Positions 22,725 to 35,400 of a stretch of DNA of 64,000 nucleotides are shown piece after piece; the first letter of the stretch is position 1; each line of letters starts with the position of its first letter. The translations under genes and the position numbers were made by a program. The notes beneath the pieces were generated by a model that saw only the letters and a program-made list of their open reading frames with translations, was not told where the DNA came from and made no database searches. Source of the stretch: Argopecten irradians (Eukaryota; Mollusca; Bivalvia; Pectinida; Pectinidae); assembly GCF_041381155.1 (NCBI RefSeq), contig NC_091143.1, forward strand, positions 28,583,331-28,647,330, written 5' to 3'.

Positions 22725-24455
22725 CCAAGAGATCTGATATGTACTACAACAGCCAAGAGATCTGATATGTAATACAACAGCCAAGAGATCTGATATCTAA
22801 TACAACAGCAAAAAGGTCTGATAAGTGATACAATAGCCAAGAGGTCTGATATGTGAAAAAATAGCCAAGATGTCTGATATTTTAATACAACAGCCAAGAG
22901 GTCTGATATGTGATACAATAGCCAAGATGTCTGATATGTGAATCAATAGCCAAGATGTCTGATATGTGAAACAATAGCCAAGATGTCTGATATTTGATAC
23001 AATAGCCAAGAGGTCAGATATGTGATACAATAGCCAAGATGTCTGATATGTGAAACAATAGCCAAGAGGTTTGATATGTGATAAATAGCCAAGAGGTCAA
23101 ATATCTTAGATATAAAGTGGGAGAGATATTGGAATAGGTTTAGTTTTTTTGTGTTTTTTCATTCAATTCAAACTTAAGGACTGCCTCCATGTGTATGCAA
23201 TTTTTGAACATGTTGAACATGTGCGATACAACAGTCAAGAGGTCTGATATGTGATACAATAGCCAGAGATGTCTGATATGTGATACAATAGCCAAGATGT
23301 CTGATATGTGATACAATAGCCAAGAGGTCTGATATGTGATACAATAGCCAAGAGATCTGATATGTGATACAATAGCCAAGAGATCTGATATGTGATACAA
23401 TAGCCATCTGAGGTCTGATATGTGATACAACAGCCAAGAGGTCTGATATATGATATAATAGCCAAGAGGTCTGATATGTGATAAATATCCAAAAGATCTG
23501 ATATGTGATACAATAGCCAAGAGATCTGATATGTGATACAATAGCCAAGAGATCTGATATGTGATACAATAGCCAAGAGATCTGATATGTGATACAATAG
23601 CCAAGAGGTCTGATATGTGATACAACAGCCAAGAGATCTGATATGTGATATAATAGCCAAGAGGTCTGATATATGATACAAGAGCCCAGAGGTCTGATAT
23701 GTGATAAATAGCCAAAAGATCTTATATGTTATAAATAGTCAAGAGATATGATATGTGATACAATATCCGAGAGATCTGATATATGAAACAATAGCCAAAA
23801 GATCTAATATGAAATAAATAGCCAAGAGATCTGATATGTGATACAATAGCCAAGAGGTCTGATATGTGATACAACAGCCAAGAGGTCTGATATATGATAT
23901 AATAGCCAAGAGGTCTGATATGTAATAAATAGCCAAGAGATCTGATATGTGATACAATAGCCAAGAGATCTGATATGTGATACAATAGCCAAGAGATCTG
24001 ATATGTGATATAATAGCCAAGAGGTCTGATATATGATACAATAGCCAAGAGGTCTGATATATGATACAAGAGCCCAGAGGTCTGATATGTGATAAATAGC
24101 CAAAAGATCTTATATGTTATAAATAGTCAAGAGATATGATATGTGATACAATAGCCGAGAGTCTGATATATGAAACAATAGCCAAAAGATCTAATATGTA
24201 ATAAATAGCCAAGAGATCTGATATGTGATACAATAGCCAAGAGGTCTGATATGTTATACAGCCAATAGATCTGAAATGTGATACAACAGCCAAGAGATCT
24301 GAAATGTGATACAACAGTCAAGAGATCGCTGATATGTGATCTGATATGTGATACAATAGCCAAGAGATCTGATATGTGATACAATAGCCAAGAGATCTGA
24401 TATGTGATGCAACAGTCAAGAGGTCAGATATGTGATTAATAGCCAAAAAATCTGA
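22725..24455. repeat. 28-bp satellite, right block, with higher-order repeats
   Basis: Continues the 28-bp satellite with diverged units. It contains the duplicated flank at 23098-23236. A higher-order structure is also visible: the variant string starting AGAGCCCAGAGGTCTGATAT at 23681 recurs at 24069 with the same succession of variant units (TTATATGTTATAAATAGTCA and so on), a super-period of about 388 bp. Long minus-strand ORFs here are repeat by-products. Confidence 0.88.
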
Positions 24456-25090
24456 TATGTTTAAGTAAGTAAACAAGAGCTTTAAAAAACATCTATATTT
24501 TATATCTGTATATGTATGACATGTGATACAGCTAGTGGGCAGATGATATATAATATGATATCTTGTTCTTATTTTCATGTTGTAGAGAAAAGATCTGATA
24601 TTATATGATAAAGTAATCAAGACAAATTTAATTTAGAATGTTCTGATTGGCTTAACTTAATCACATGATATTGAATAAGTTAGGAATCACCCCGAAATTG
24701 GGAGGCGCAAAAAAAAACCCAGGGAAACAACCCCAGGGAAATAACCCCTTGGAAGCTCTGCGCTTGATGGGAAGTGGACATCGTCTGCAACGTCAACCAA
24801 CAATGGCAACATGGTTGCTTATTTTTTGCAGACTTTTATATAAATGGATTCTTTATCAAAATATGACTTTTGAATATTTTAATTAGTGCCTCTCTGCTTA
24901 TGAAAATAACACAACATCTTATTTGCATATAATAAAGTATCAACAATGGCAAAAAAAAGAAAGAAAAGAAAAATCAAAAGAGAGAAAAAAATTTGAGCAT
25001 ATTTCGATCAATGCTAAGGTTACAATGTATCTGTCTTAGTGGTTCGTAGCACGTTTTAATTGTACACAGTAATACGATCACCTTCTAGCT
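24456..25090. other. Gene-free spacer between MALT1 and the arrestin gene
   Basis: AT-rich, no exon recognised. It includes an A-rich run around 24954-24990 (AAGAAAGAAAAGAAAAATC). A 5' UTR exon or promoter of MALT1 could lie here or further right; none can be called. Confidence 0.35.
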
Positions 25091-25099
25091 TCGCCCTTG

Positions 25100-25200
25100 G
25101 GGAAATTTCCCTTTAACTCAGTTTGTAGAGAGGCAGACCAGTAAGTCTGGGGATGCTGGTTCGAGCCGGGCTGGCAGCACACTGCTCTTGCCCTGTTACA
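25100..25200 (+). mobile_element. tRNA-derived SINE head
   Basis: TTTAACTCAGTTTGTAGAGA is an A-box-like segment and CTGGTTCGAGCCGGGC a B box, spaced as in a tRNA, followed by a short non-tRNA tail. The acceptor stem does not pair as a working tRNA should, so it is read as a SINE. Confidence 0.5.
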
Positions 25201-26450
25201 TATTTATATTTTAAGATACAATGTACTGTATTCTAAGATACTCGATCTGTCCCTGTATGGTATGGGACTAGCTAGCTTACTAACAGAGCTTTGTAAATGT
25301 ACCAAACAGGATATGTCATATACCGCATGGCATGACATAAGCTTGTAAAGGTAAGGGTCTGTATGTAATAAATGACAGGAACGCACACAATGACACATTT
25401 AAAAAATACATTTTGTATGTTGTTGACTTTTGGCATCAGTTAATATAAGTTGTCTAGTCTATATTGTCTACGCATTATCTCTACAGGTCTTCAATCAAAG
25501 GGTCAAATCTCGTAAAAAAATACACCAAGGTCTACATGGTTGCCCTAATCAGAACATGCACTCTACTGTCAGCAACAGTTTCAGGGAATCCCCTGTCCTC
25601 TTCGGCCCTCACATGCACATGCTCCTGTCGTTCAGTTTTTAATAAATCACTAAAAAGACTCATAAACAATTAAATATCTAAAACATTACCATTCAGCTTA
25701 CCTTAATGAAATAAAATTCATATTCCTCTAAATCTTGAAGTTGATACCTTGTTCATCATCTGACAACTTTCCTCAACTGTTTACAAGTCTAACCCGGAAG
25801 TTCCACAAAATACGTCGTATGATGTTTTATCCAATCAGATTTACGGATATTTTTAGAATAATGACAAGGGAATTCCCCCTCACATTGCCAAACAAGAAAA
25901 TATAAACATTAGGCACGTCTTTCAGGTCCTCTTTATATGAAATACCAAATCATTCTACAATACTATTATAATTTGTTCCTTTAACACAGATAAGGAGCCA
26001 CAGCTATGATTGGAGAACACAAAAATAAAATCATAAACGAGACGGTGTAAGGGAGGTAACTCTTTGACTAAAATATGTGGATAGAGTTAATTAAAATTGA
26101 TGATAATTACGAAACCTCATTAAAATACGTTCCCTTCCAATTCACAGTTATTTTTCTTGTTGTCCGAAAAAATCGGTATGTCATTAACATAGATGTACAA
26201 AAAAAAATCTTCATAAATTCCTCTAATGAAGACATTTCCTCATCTAATAATATCAATGTTTTTCGGGAGCTTTCTAGGGTTTACATTCAATATGCACTCC
26301 TAGACAATTTTCCGCGAAAATCCCAATGCGCAAACGTTGAAGATGCTGAAATTGGTACTTCCGGAAAGATGGTTGTTGATTTTTTTTGGACGAGAGCAAA
26401 ATGATTTGTAACGGTTTTAGGAAGCCGCGAACCCTTCTTTAACCCTCAAA
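25201..26450. other. Upstream region of the arrestin gene
   Basis: No coding exon identified. The 109-aa ORF at 26075-26404 has no recognisable family and ends just before the arrestin start, so it probably covers promoter or 5' UTR sequence. No clear TATA box seen. Confidence 0.35.
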
Positions 26451-29400
26451 ATGGGCAAATTGAAATGTTTTGAGATAATTATGTCGGAAAACAAGACAGT
26501 TTTCCATCCTGGCGAAAAGGTTGTCGGGAAAGTTGTGGTCGAGTTAAAAGGAGATATGAAGATGAGATCTTTGCGAATTTTTATGCGAGGTGTCGCCAAA
26601 GTGCACTGGACTGAGAGCCGGAGTACAGGCAGTCGGCTTGGCTCCTACACGGAGCATTATAATGCAGAAGTAGAATACTTTTTCAAAAGACAGGTGCTTT
26701 TCGGTGGAGGTAGGTTATATCATTATCACGTCTGCAACCAGTTGATAATGTACATGTAACCATTAAACTTTGTTGTTTACCTGTCATACTGATATCACTT
26801 CTGCTAATGTAGGCCTTAATTATGAGAGATCTGTTATATCTTGGTAAGGTTCAAGATTCACTGATCATGAGTTGAAGCACAAAATGCTTATATAGTCTAG
26901 TAATATTATCAAAATCCATGAACGAAAAGTTGCAATTTCTTCATAGTATACATGCACTAAGGGGCAGGCTCATTACTGTACATGTACTAAGGGCCAGACT
27001 CATTTCATTATGATGGAGTGCAATTTACATTACCCATGTTAAAGTTGAAACAATTTAAAAATTATCATTATTAAAAGTGATCGAAGTACATTCAGTTGAA
27101 TAATGAATACAACATTGTATTGGACCTTGCATGTACTTAATGTATCAAATTACATCTAGGTGGAGTACAGGGTCTTTAATCATAAGTTTAAAGATATTTT
27201 AATACATGTGTTCAAATAAGTACACTACATTTATATGTAACAGGAGATGAGAAAATGTAGCGGCCAGACTGGGATTCGAACCCAGGACCCTCCGAACACT
27301 AGCTATAGCCGTAGCTATAGCCGGATGCTCTACTGACTGAGCTAACTGGTCACTGATGATTGACCTTGCAGTTCAATCCTGCTACACTCCTCCCTCCTTT
27401 CTCGAAGTCTTCGCCCTCGAACACATACGAGACCCTTCCAAACACCACCACCGTGGGTTATTTAGTTGGGTGCCAATTTTGTTACAGGAAAGGAGAAAAT
27501 GACCGTCCCCAAAACCTTTTTAAGTGTAGAAAATGAAAAGAACTCCACTTTTTTTCTGAAAGTCAATTCCATTTACATATGGGGACCTTATAGCTGGCCC
27601 ATTTGATCTGAGAAGGACTACCCAGTGCAAACCCTACCAATCATACTTATATTGAGTTTTCATTAGTTTAACAAGTTTTTTTAATCCATATGCTCATTTT
27701 CAATGGAGCTCAGAAAACTTTCCAGAAGTTTATTAAATCCATAAAAAGCTAATTATTGGTAGCTATTTATGGTATAGTATGAATTAACAAATAATATTTG
27801 GTGGTTTTAGGCATTTGTACAAAATTACAGTACACCAGTACAGATAAACCTGTCTATAAAGACCACCTGTTGAAGGGACAATGGTCTGTATAGCCAAGTG
27901 GTCTTTATACACAGGTTGAAATGTGTTGAAATCTATCATTTGGTGCTCAAAGAGAGTGGACTTTAATTACCTAACACTGAAACAGGTTGTCTTTATACAG
28001 ATGTTGTCGCTAAAAAAGGCAGGTTCGACTATAGGTATTTATCACATAATCTGTGTGATATCCAGTGATTTCGCCTGTGTAATATTTTTGCATATGTCAC
28101 TAGCTATATAGTGTAATATGACCTGGAGCGATGTTCATTGGCTTGAAATTCATTTTGACGTCAGACAGAAACAATAAAATGATGTCAGGAAAAATGACGT
28201 GACGTCAGGATTACGAGGACGGTGGGACGAAATGGCGGCCTCTGCATGGATTTTCAGAATACATTTTGACATGAAATATTTTGTTATACATGTATAGGTA
28301 TTTGTAGATATGTTATTAAAAGTATCTTAAATTTGTGTTCATTTCATGTAAGATCCTGTATATATATAACACTTTACTACCGGTATATTATGTATTTAGT
28401 TGCATTACTGCAGTCTCCCATATGGTAAATATTTCCTTGACAAGCTTAAGTGAAAACTTCATTCTGTTTTCTTTGCTGCAGAGGTGTCAGAAGGCAGGGA
28501 CACACTATTAGAAGGTCGCCATGAATTTAACTTCAACTTTGAACTGCCAATGGGGTAAGTTACGCATGTTTATATTACTTACAAAAAAATCTTACTGTTT
28601 TTATCGTTAGGTTTTTTAAGGGCTTATGATTTTAAGGCCATACTAAATAGACAAATCACAACCTTCTGATTTCATTTTTTACCATTGAATGTAGTCAGCG
28701 CAAGTATAATCACTGATTTTTCTTGTTTTGTGGTGAATGTGTTTATTGTGACTGTTTTACAGAGGGATTTCCACCTCTTTTGAGGGTAAACATGGAAGCA
28801 TTAGATACTGGCTCAAGGCTGAGATGGATAAACCTTGGTCGTTCAATCACAAAACAAAGAAAGCCTTCACTGTTATCAGTCCCATAGACATCAATAAACC
28901 AGAGTATCAGGTATGTGGCTTTAGTCTGTCGTTAATTCATTAGAGCATAATTATTTTCACTTATTTTTACAGATTTATGTTTAGATAATTATCTCCCCTT
29001 AGTTTGACAAAATTTTGTTTAGAGAATTATCTCCCCTTCTTTGATAGACTTGTGATTAGAGCATTACCCCCTTAATATTTTTTGGACATGTGGTCAGAAC
29101 ATTCTCCCCTTTTAAGTTTTCAGATGTGTTTTGAGCATTATCTCCCCTTCTTTGGTAGACATGTGTTCAGAACATTATCTCCCCTTCCTTGGTAGACATG
29201 TGTTCAGAGCATTATCTCCCCTTCTTTGGTAGACTAGACATGTGTTCAGAGCATTATCTCCCCTTCTTTGGTAGACATGTTCAGAGCATTATCTCCCCTT
29301 CTTTGGTAGACATGTGTTCAGAGTATTATTTCTCCTATTTTTGCAGATTGGTTTGATCATGACCTCTTTAAATTTTTCAGACATGTGTTCAGAGCAGTGC

Positions 29401-32400
29401 AGAAACAACCTTATGTTGTTGGTTGTGTACATCGGGGCCAATTTCCATTACTGCCAGGTCAGATCGCCGTGGCTACTGTGCTGGTATGTACTCATCAACC
29501 AAAGCAAATTATCAAACAAAAAGTTGGACTTCTACGTGTTTGATGTTGTATTTGTTATAAAAAAACCAGATGCAAAATGTCTAAGTAATCAAGATGTTTT
29601 GTCTTGTATTAGAATTTGTCAAATTGTTTCTAATGGAATTGAACATGAAAAAGTCTTTGGCAAATTTCCTCCATACAATTATTAAGCTAGCCTATCTCTT
29701 TAAAAACCACTAGATTCTTTCCTTTATGAAAAATGAGTAATGCCACATTTTGCTATATGTTTGTCAATATTTGACGAGCACCCAGCTGACATTTCCTTTT
29801 AGAATACAGGAAGACAAGAGAGGTGACACAATCAATATGGTCAGGGATTACTGACAAAATACTGGAAACCACTTTATTTTGTGAGATACAACTTACATAA
29901 TTTTTTGAAAGAGCTCGAGCATGAATTTCATATTCTTATGTTTGAATTTCCAGGAGAATCCATAGCAGTGTCTGCTGAGTTTGATAACCATTCGTCAAGG
30001 ACAGTAATACCTTACGCTACTCTCTACCAAACCCAGGCCTTCTTTGCTAGCGGCAAAACAAGAGTCAGGAGAACCAAATTTACTGTCCTCACAGGTACAT
30101 ACTGTCATGGGTACCAAACGCAGACCTTCTTTCTTGATGCATTTGTGGTAGATAACCTTTAATAGATCCTTTTTGGTTGGCTGATAGAGTGAGTTGAGCC
30201 TTTACGTCGTATTGATGTATTGGAGATATTCGTTATTAATGACATTATTTTTTTCTGATTAAAATGACTTACTTCAATTGGCCTAGAAATTATAGTAATA
30301 CAATTTTATTTACTAGGTATATGGTACTGTAAAAATCTGTTTAGGTTTACCTGTAACCTTGGTGTTGAGGGAGCAGAGTTTAGGTACTGGTAATGAAACT
30401 GCCCCTTATAGACTAGACCAGGCCTAAACAATCTTAAATTTAGACTTAGCCAATCACAGATGGCGTTAGCCAATCACAGATGGTGTTACAAGAAATTACC
30501 TCATTTTTGATTAGCTAAGCAAACACTTAAGTCTGAGACTGTTTCCTGGTCCTGGAGCCTGGTGTCCTATAATGGTAATGTGTTGTAGGTTTACCTGTTG
30601 CTCCTGGAACCCGAGGGAACTGGGAATCCCAGCTGCTCAAGATCCCAGCAGTATCTCCATCCATCATGAACTGTTGTGTTATGAAAGTAGATTATTACAT
30701 CAAAGTAAGTAAACACTAAGTAATACAGATTAGTTATATTGCAGCTAAAATGATGCTTCAGCTAAAGTTAAGATTAGCTTAAATACAAGATAGAGGTCTT
30801 TTTTAGATATTTGATATCTATCATATCTGCAAAACATAGGTATCATGACCATTCCTGATTTAGAATTGCAAGTTGATATACATATATGGTGATTGAATAG
30901 GGAATTCTAGAATAAAGATCATACTGAATTTTGCAATTACCTCATTATTTCAGTAAGTTTAACATCTGATATCTGTTCACAGTGTGTTATCTATAGGATC
31001 AGCAGGACCCATCGTTAGTGTTTTATTGATCTAAATTCTAAATATTAATTCAGGTGATCAATATTCTGTTATTAGTCTAAAGGACATACACAATAGAGCA
31101 GGGTCCTGTGTTTTCAATAATACAAGATGGCAGAAAAAGATTTCATAAAATTGCATACATCTGGCATTTAGAGGAATTATTTTTCTCAGATTACTCTTTT
31201 GAGCCCACCATCATCAGATGGTGGGCTATTCAAATCGCAATTTGTCCATGGTCTATGGTCTGTCCTTCTGTCCTGCCGTTCCTCCGTCCGTTAGCGCCTT
31301 AGTTGTGCAAATTGCATTTTGGGACCAATCGGTCAACAAGATGGCCATCAGGCAGCCATCTTGAATTTTGATAGTTAAAATTTGTTATCACTATTTCTCA
31401 GATAGCACAGAAAAGATTATTCTCAAATTTTATATGTAGGCTCTCCCATGGCCCTTGATATGCATATTGCATTTTGGGACCGATCGGTCGACAAGATGGC
31501 CACGAGGCAGCCATCTTGGATTTTAGAATTTGTTAACGCTATTTCTAAGAAAGTACTTAAGGAATCTGTCTCAAATTTCATATGTAGGTTACCCTAGGGC
31601 CATAGTTGTGCATATTGCGTTTTGGGACCGATCAGTCAAAAAGATGCAAGGCAGCTATCTTGGATTTTGATAGTTAAAGTTTGTTATCGCTATTTCTCAG
31701 AAAGCAATGAATGGATCATTCTCAAATTTCATATCTAGGTTCCCTAGGGTCCTAGTTATGCATATTGCAATCTGGATACGATTGAACAACAAGATGGCCG
31801 CCAAGGAGCCATCTTGGATTTTGATAGTTGAAGTTTGTTACTACTATTTCTCAGAAAGTACTGAAGCGATCTGTCTCAAATTTTATATGTACAGTCGGGA
31901 CTGTCTAATCGACCCCCAGTATTTAGCGAATCCCTGTCTTATGTGACCTTACTCGAGACCCCCAAACTTAGTTTACTATATAATGGGTCTGTTTTCAGCA
32001 ACTCCCTGTCTTACGTGACAAGCGACCATGTTTGTACAACCCACAAATTATAAAAGTTTGTCTTGAGCGACTTTTCATTCACCTGAGGCCTTAATTAGGA
32101 TCGAGAGAGAGGTGTGAACAACGAACTAAACATTGACCATTGACAAGCGTACATTCAGGTGTAACCAGTTTTGATGGATCATGAAAGATCGTTTTACTCA
32201 CAACATTTGGCTTTTAAATAGACAATGCTAGGCATCATCCAGATATTTCTCCTTAATAAACAATGGTAAACATTGACAATAAATAACAGGACATGTTAAA
32301 TAAATCGGAATGTTTTATTTTGCCTACCGTGTCTCCTATGGCTTGGCTTGGGTTAGTCTCTATTCATTTTGTATATGGCATTCACGACCAAACATAATTT

Positions 32401-35400
32401 CATTCCTTGATATGAGTAAACAGTCATTTCAACTGCCATCCTCAAGTTAGCAACCCAATATTTCCTTCAAACATTTTTCATAACACCAGACAGTCTTGTA
32501 AAAACAAATTCACGACTTGGGCTTCTGTAGTGACCGCCATTTGGTAGCAGTGAACAGTAGATTTCAAAAATTCAGCAAAATAAAGCCCAGGCTTTAAAAT
32601 ATTACCAATAGAATCTACAAAAGTAATAGGTTTTTTTTATCACCCGCCAACTTCGTTGGCGGGGATATACATATGGGTTCCGTCCGTCCGTCCGTCCGTC
32701 TGTCCGTCCATCCGTACGAATGGTTTCCGGAGCATAACTCTAAAACCAGTAGAAATATTTCCACGAAACTTCATACACACATTTTGTCTTATGGTCTAGT
32801 AGTGCCTTTTGCTATTTTAAGGTTTTCACTATTTGTACTTTTTTCTGTAACCATGGAAACATTGCTGAAAATGGCAGATTTTTGTGCAAGAATCGTTTCC
32901 GGAGCACAACTCTAAAACCAGCAGAGATATTTCCATGAAACATCATAGACACAATGTTCTTATGGTCTAGTAGTGCCTTTTGCTATTTTTAGGTTTTCAT
33001 TTTTTGCACTTTTTCCATAACCATGGAAACATTGCTGAAAATATCATATTTTTGTACCAGGTTTGTTTCCGCAGCATAACTGGAAAACCAGTTGAGATAT
33101 ATGCACGGAACTCCATAGATACATTAGTCTTATGGTCTAGTTGTGCCTTTTGCTATTTTTAGGTTTTCACTTTTTGTACTTTTTTCTGTAACCATGGAAA
33201 CATTGCTGAAAATGGCAGATTTTTGCATAAGAATCGTTTCCGGAGCACAACTCTAAAACCAGCAGAGATATTTCCATGAAACTTCATAGATACATTATTC
33301 TTATGGTCTAGTAGTGCCTTTTGCTATTTTTAGGTTTTCACTTTTCGTGCTTTTTTCTGTAACCATAGAAACATTGCTGAAAATATCATATTTTTGTAGC
33401 AGGTTCATTTCCGGAGCATAACTCTAAAACCAGCAGAGATATTTCCACGAAACTTCATAGACACATTCTTTTTATGGTCTAGTTGTACCTTTTGCTATTT
33501 TTAGGTTTTCATTTTTTGCACTTTTTCCGTTACCATGGAAACATTGCTGAAAATATCATGGTAAATGGTAAATGTTACTTTGCAAAACTCCACCCATCTT
33601 TGTGTATATAGTCTAATATAAATGTCAAGGCTGTATACCTGATTCAACAATTGCAGCCCCGGTCTTCTTGAATTATACACCATCTTTCTTTAGCTCAACT
33701 TCCTTTTTCCTGGTTTTTTTCATACACATAAGTCTCCACAATCAAACTTACTTCAGCTTTGATATCTCCATTGGCGGGGGATCTGAATGACTATGTCCTT
33801 GTTAAATTTACACAACATCTGCAATTGTTTTGCAGTGGTCATTTTAGTACAAGTTTCTTGGTTTTAAGCTTGAAAAAAACATGATATAAAATAATTTTTT
33901 TAATTGCAAAAAATAGATTTCAACCAAAAATTACAACCCCTCCAGATAGAACAAAGTTTAAAACCAAACAACAATGTATGTCTACTTGTAATTTATTACT
34001 AAATGATTTTTGAATTTGAAAAAAAAATTATTATTTTCCAGGCGTTTTTTTTTATTGTTATTATTATTTTTTTTATTTATTACAAGCTAACCGATACTTA
34101 CATCATATATATCATTGGCTTCTTAGGTAAAATATGTGTTTTCGTTTAAATATCACATACAGTGTATATAACAATAATGACCAAAAAAAGCTAACCAAAT
34201 TTTATAACATATATATGTATAACTCCTTTTTCACAAAAAATAATACCGGCAGCCACTTGAAACGTCATGATATACACGTGCATATCAAAAGGTCTCCAAT
34301 ACTTTTAAATGACATACGTATCAAACTACTAGTAAACGTTTCTGTCATAATTTGCATGCCCCTGTGTTTTGGCTGATGCGACCAAGATTGCATTCTACGG
34401 TCTAGGAATAGCAGTGGAAACTGCTTGTTTTACACATGTTCATCGAAATATAACTGTCGAAAACAGATATATCTAGATTTAATATCCCATGAAAAGTTAC
34501 ATAATATTAAAACCACGATCCAGAGCATCATGGGTAGCGATAGGCCAAGGATATGCAAATTATTTAGTCTAGATGAAATAAATGATTATTCTAATTACTG
34601 GTTTATGTAAATAATGAATGTACGTGCAATATTTCCAACTTTTTTTATTTTGCTATAATTAATATTGATGCTGCTATCGTTTGTGCGATGAGATGAGATA
34701 AGGAGGTTTTGCCGAGTCATCTCAGTTTTCCCTGTCGACACCAAAGTAAAACTTGTATTGTAAGACAGTGACCGTGTATTCTGTTTATCCTGCAACTTTT
34801 TCATTATACATACAGAAGATCGTATTCAAAACGAAGGCAAATTGCCTGTTATTTACACGATTTCTCTCAAAGCGAAACGCTTCTTTGATGATCAAGAAAA
34901 GATGCATTCACTAAACCGAATAAGTGTATACTCCTTTTTCCTACCGTGGGAAATATGTAAGCGACGTCATTCCGATGATTGTGACGTCACCGTTTGGCGG
35001 GGCTGACTGCCGTTTCATTCTCTCCTACTAAAAATGACGTCACTGGAATGTTCGGAATGAAGTCATCAAATTTAGAAATTGAAACAAACGAAAGAAATTA
35101 TCGAGTTTTGTGTCTGACTTATGTCGATAATAGAGCTGAAAATGCATTGTTTCTTGATATTGTTCCGCTTCTTTTGTGGACTTTAAATTCGTAAAATGAA
35201 CTTAACCCGCGAAGGGCGTCAGAACGCTTGTTTTCAACGGGAATAAACACCCTAGTGATAAAGACCTTCCAAGAATGGCAACAGTGAATATTTGCTTCAG
35301 GGAAATAGGGACACAAAAAGAGGATTTCCTCCAAAAGTAAGATCGTAACACTACATTAATTTTGCTGGAACACTTAAAAAATCGTTCTGATTTCAGAACA

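Noticed and set aside
20563-24455. CRISPR array, because of the regular 28-bp period
   Set aside because: Units abut without unique spacers, no cas genes, and the genome is clearly an intron-bearing animal.
20411-24620. ORFs of 100-191 aa with HISDLLAIVS repeats as a membrane protein
   Set aside because: By-product of a stop-free 28-bp satellite; all three frames read open and the array is interrupted by an unrelated element.
26075-26404. 109-aa ORF upstream of the arrestin start
   Set aside because: No recognisable domain, AT-rich, lies in the expected promoter or 5' UTR zone.
27260-27360. Functional tRNA gene on the minus strand
   Set aside because: A and B boxes are present but the middle has a duplicated CTATAGC insert and the flanks carry a repeat body shared with other copies, so it is a SINE.
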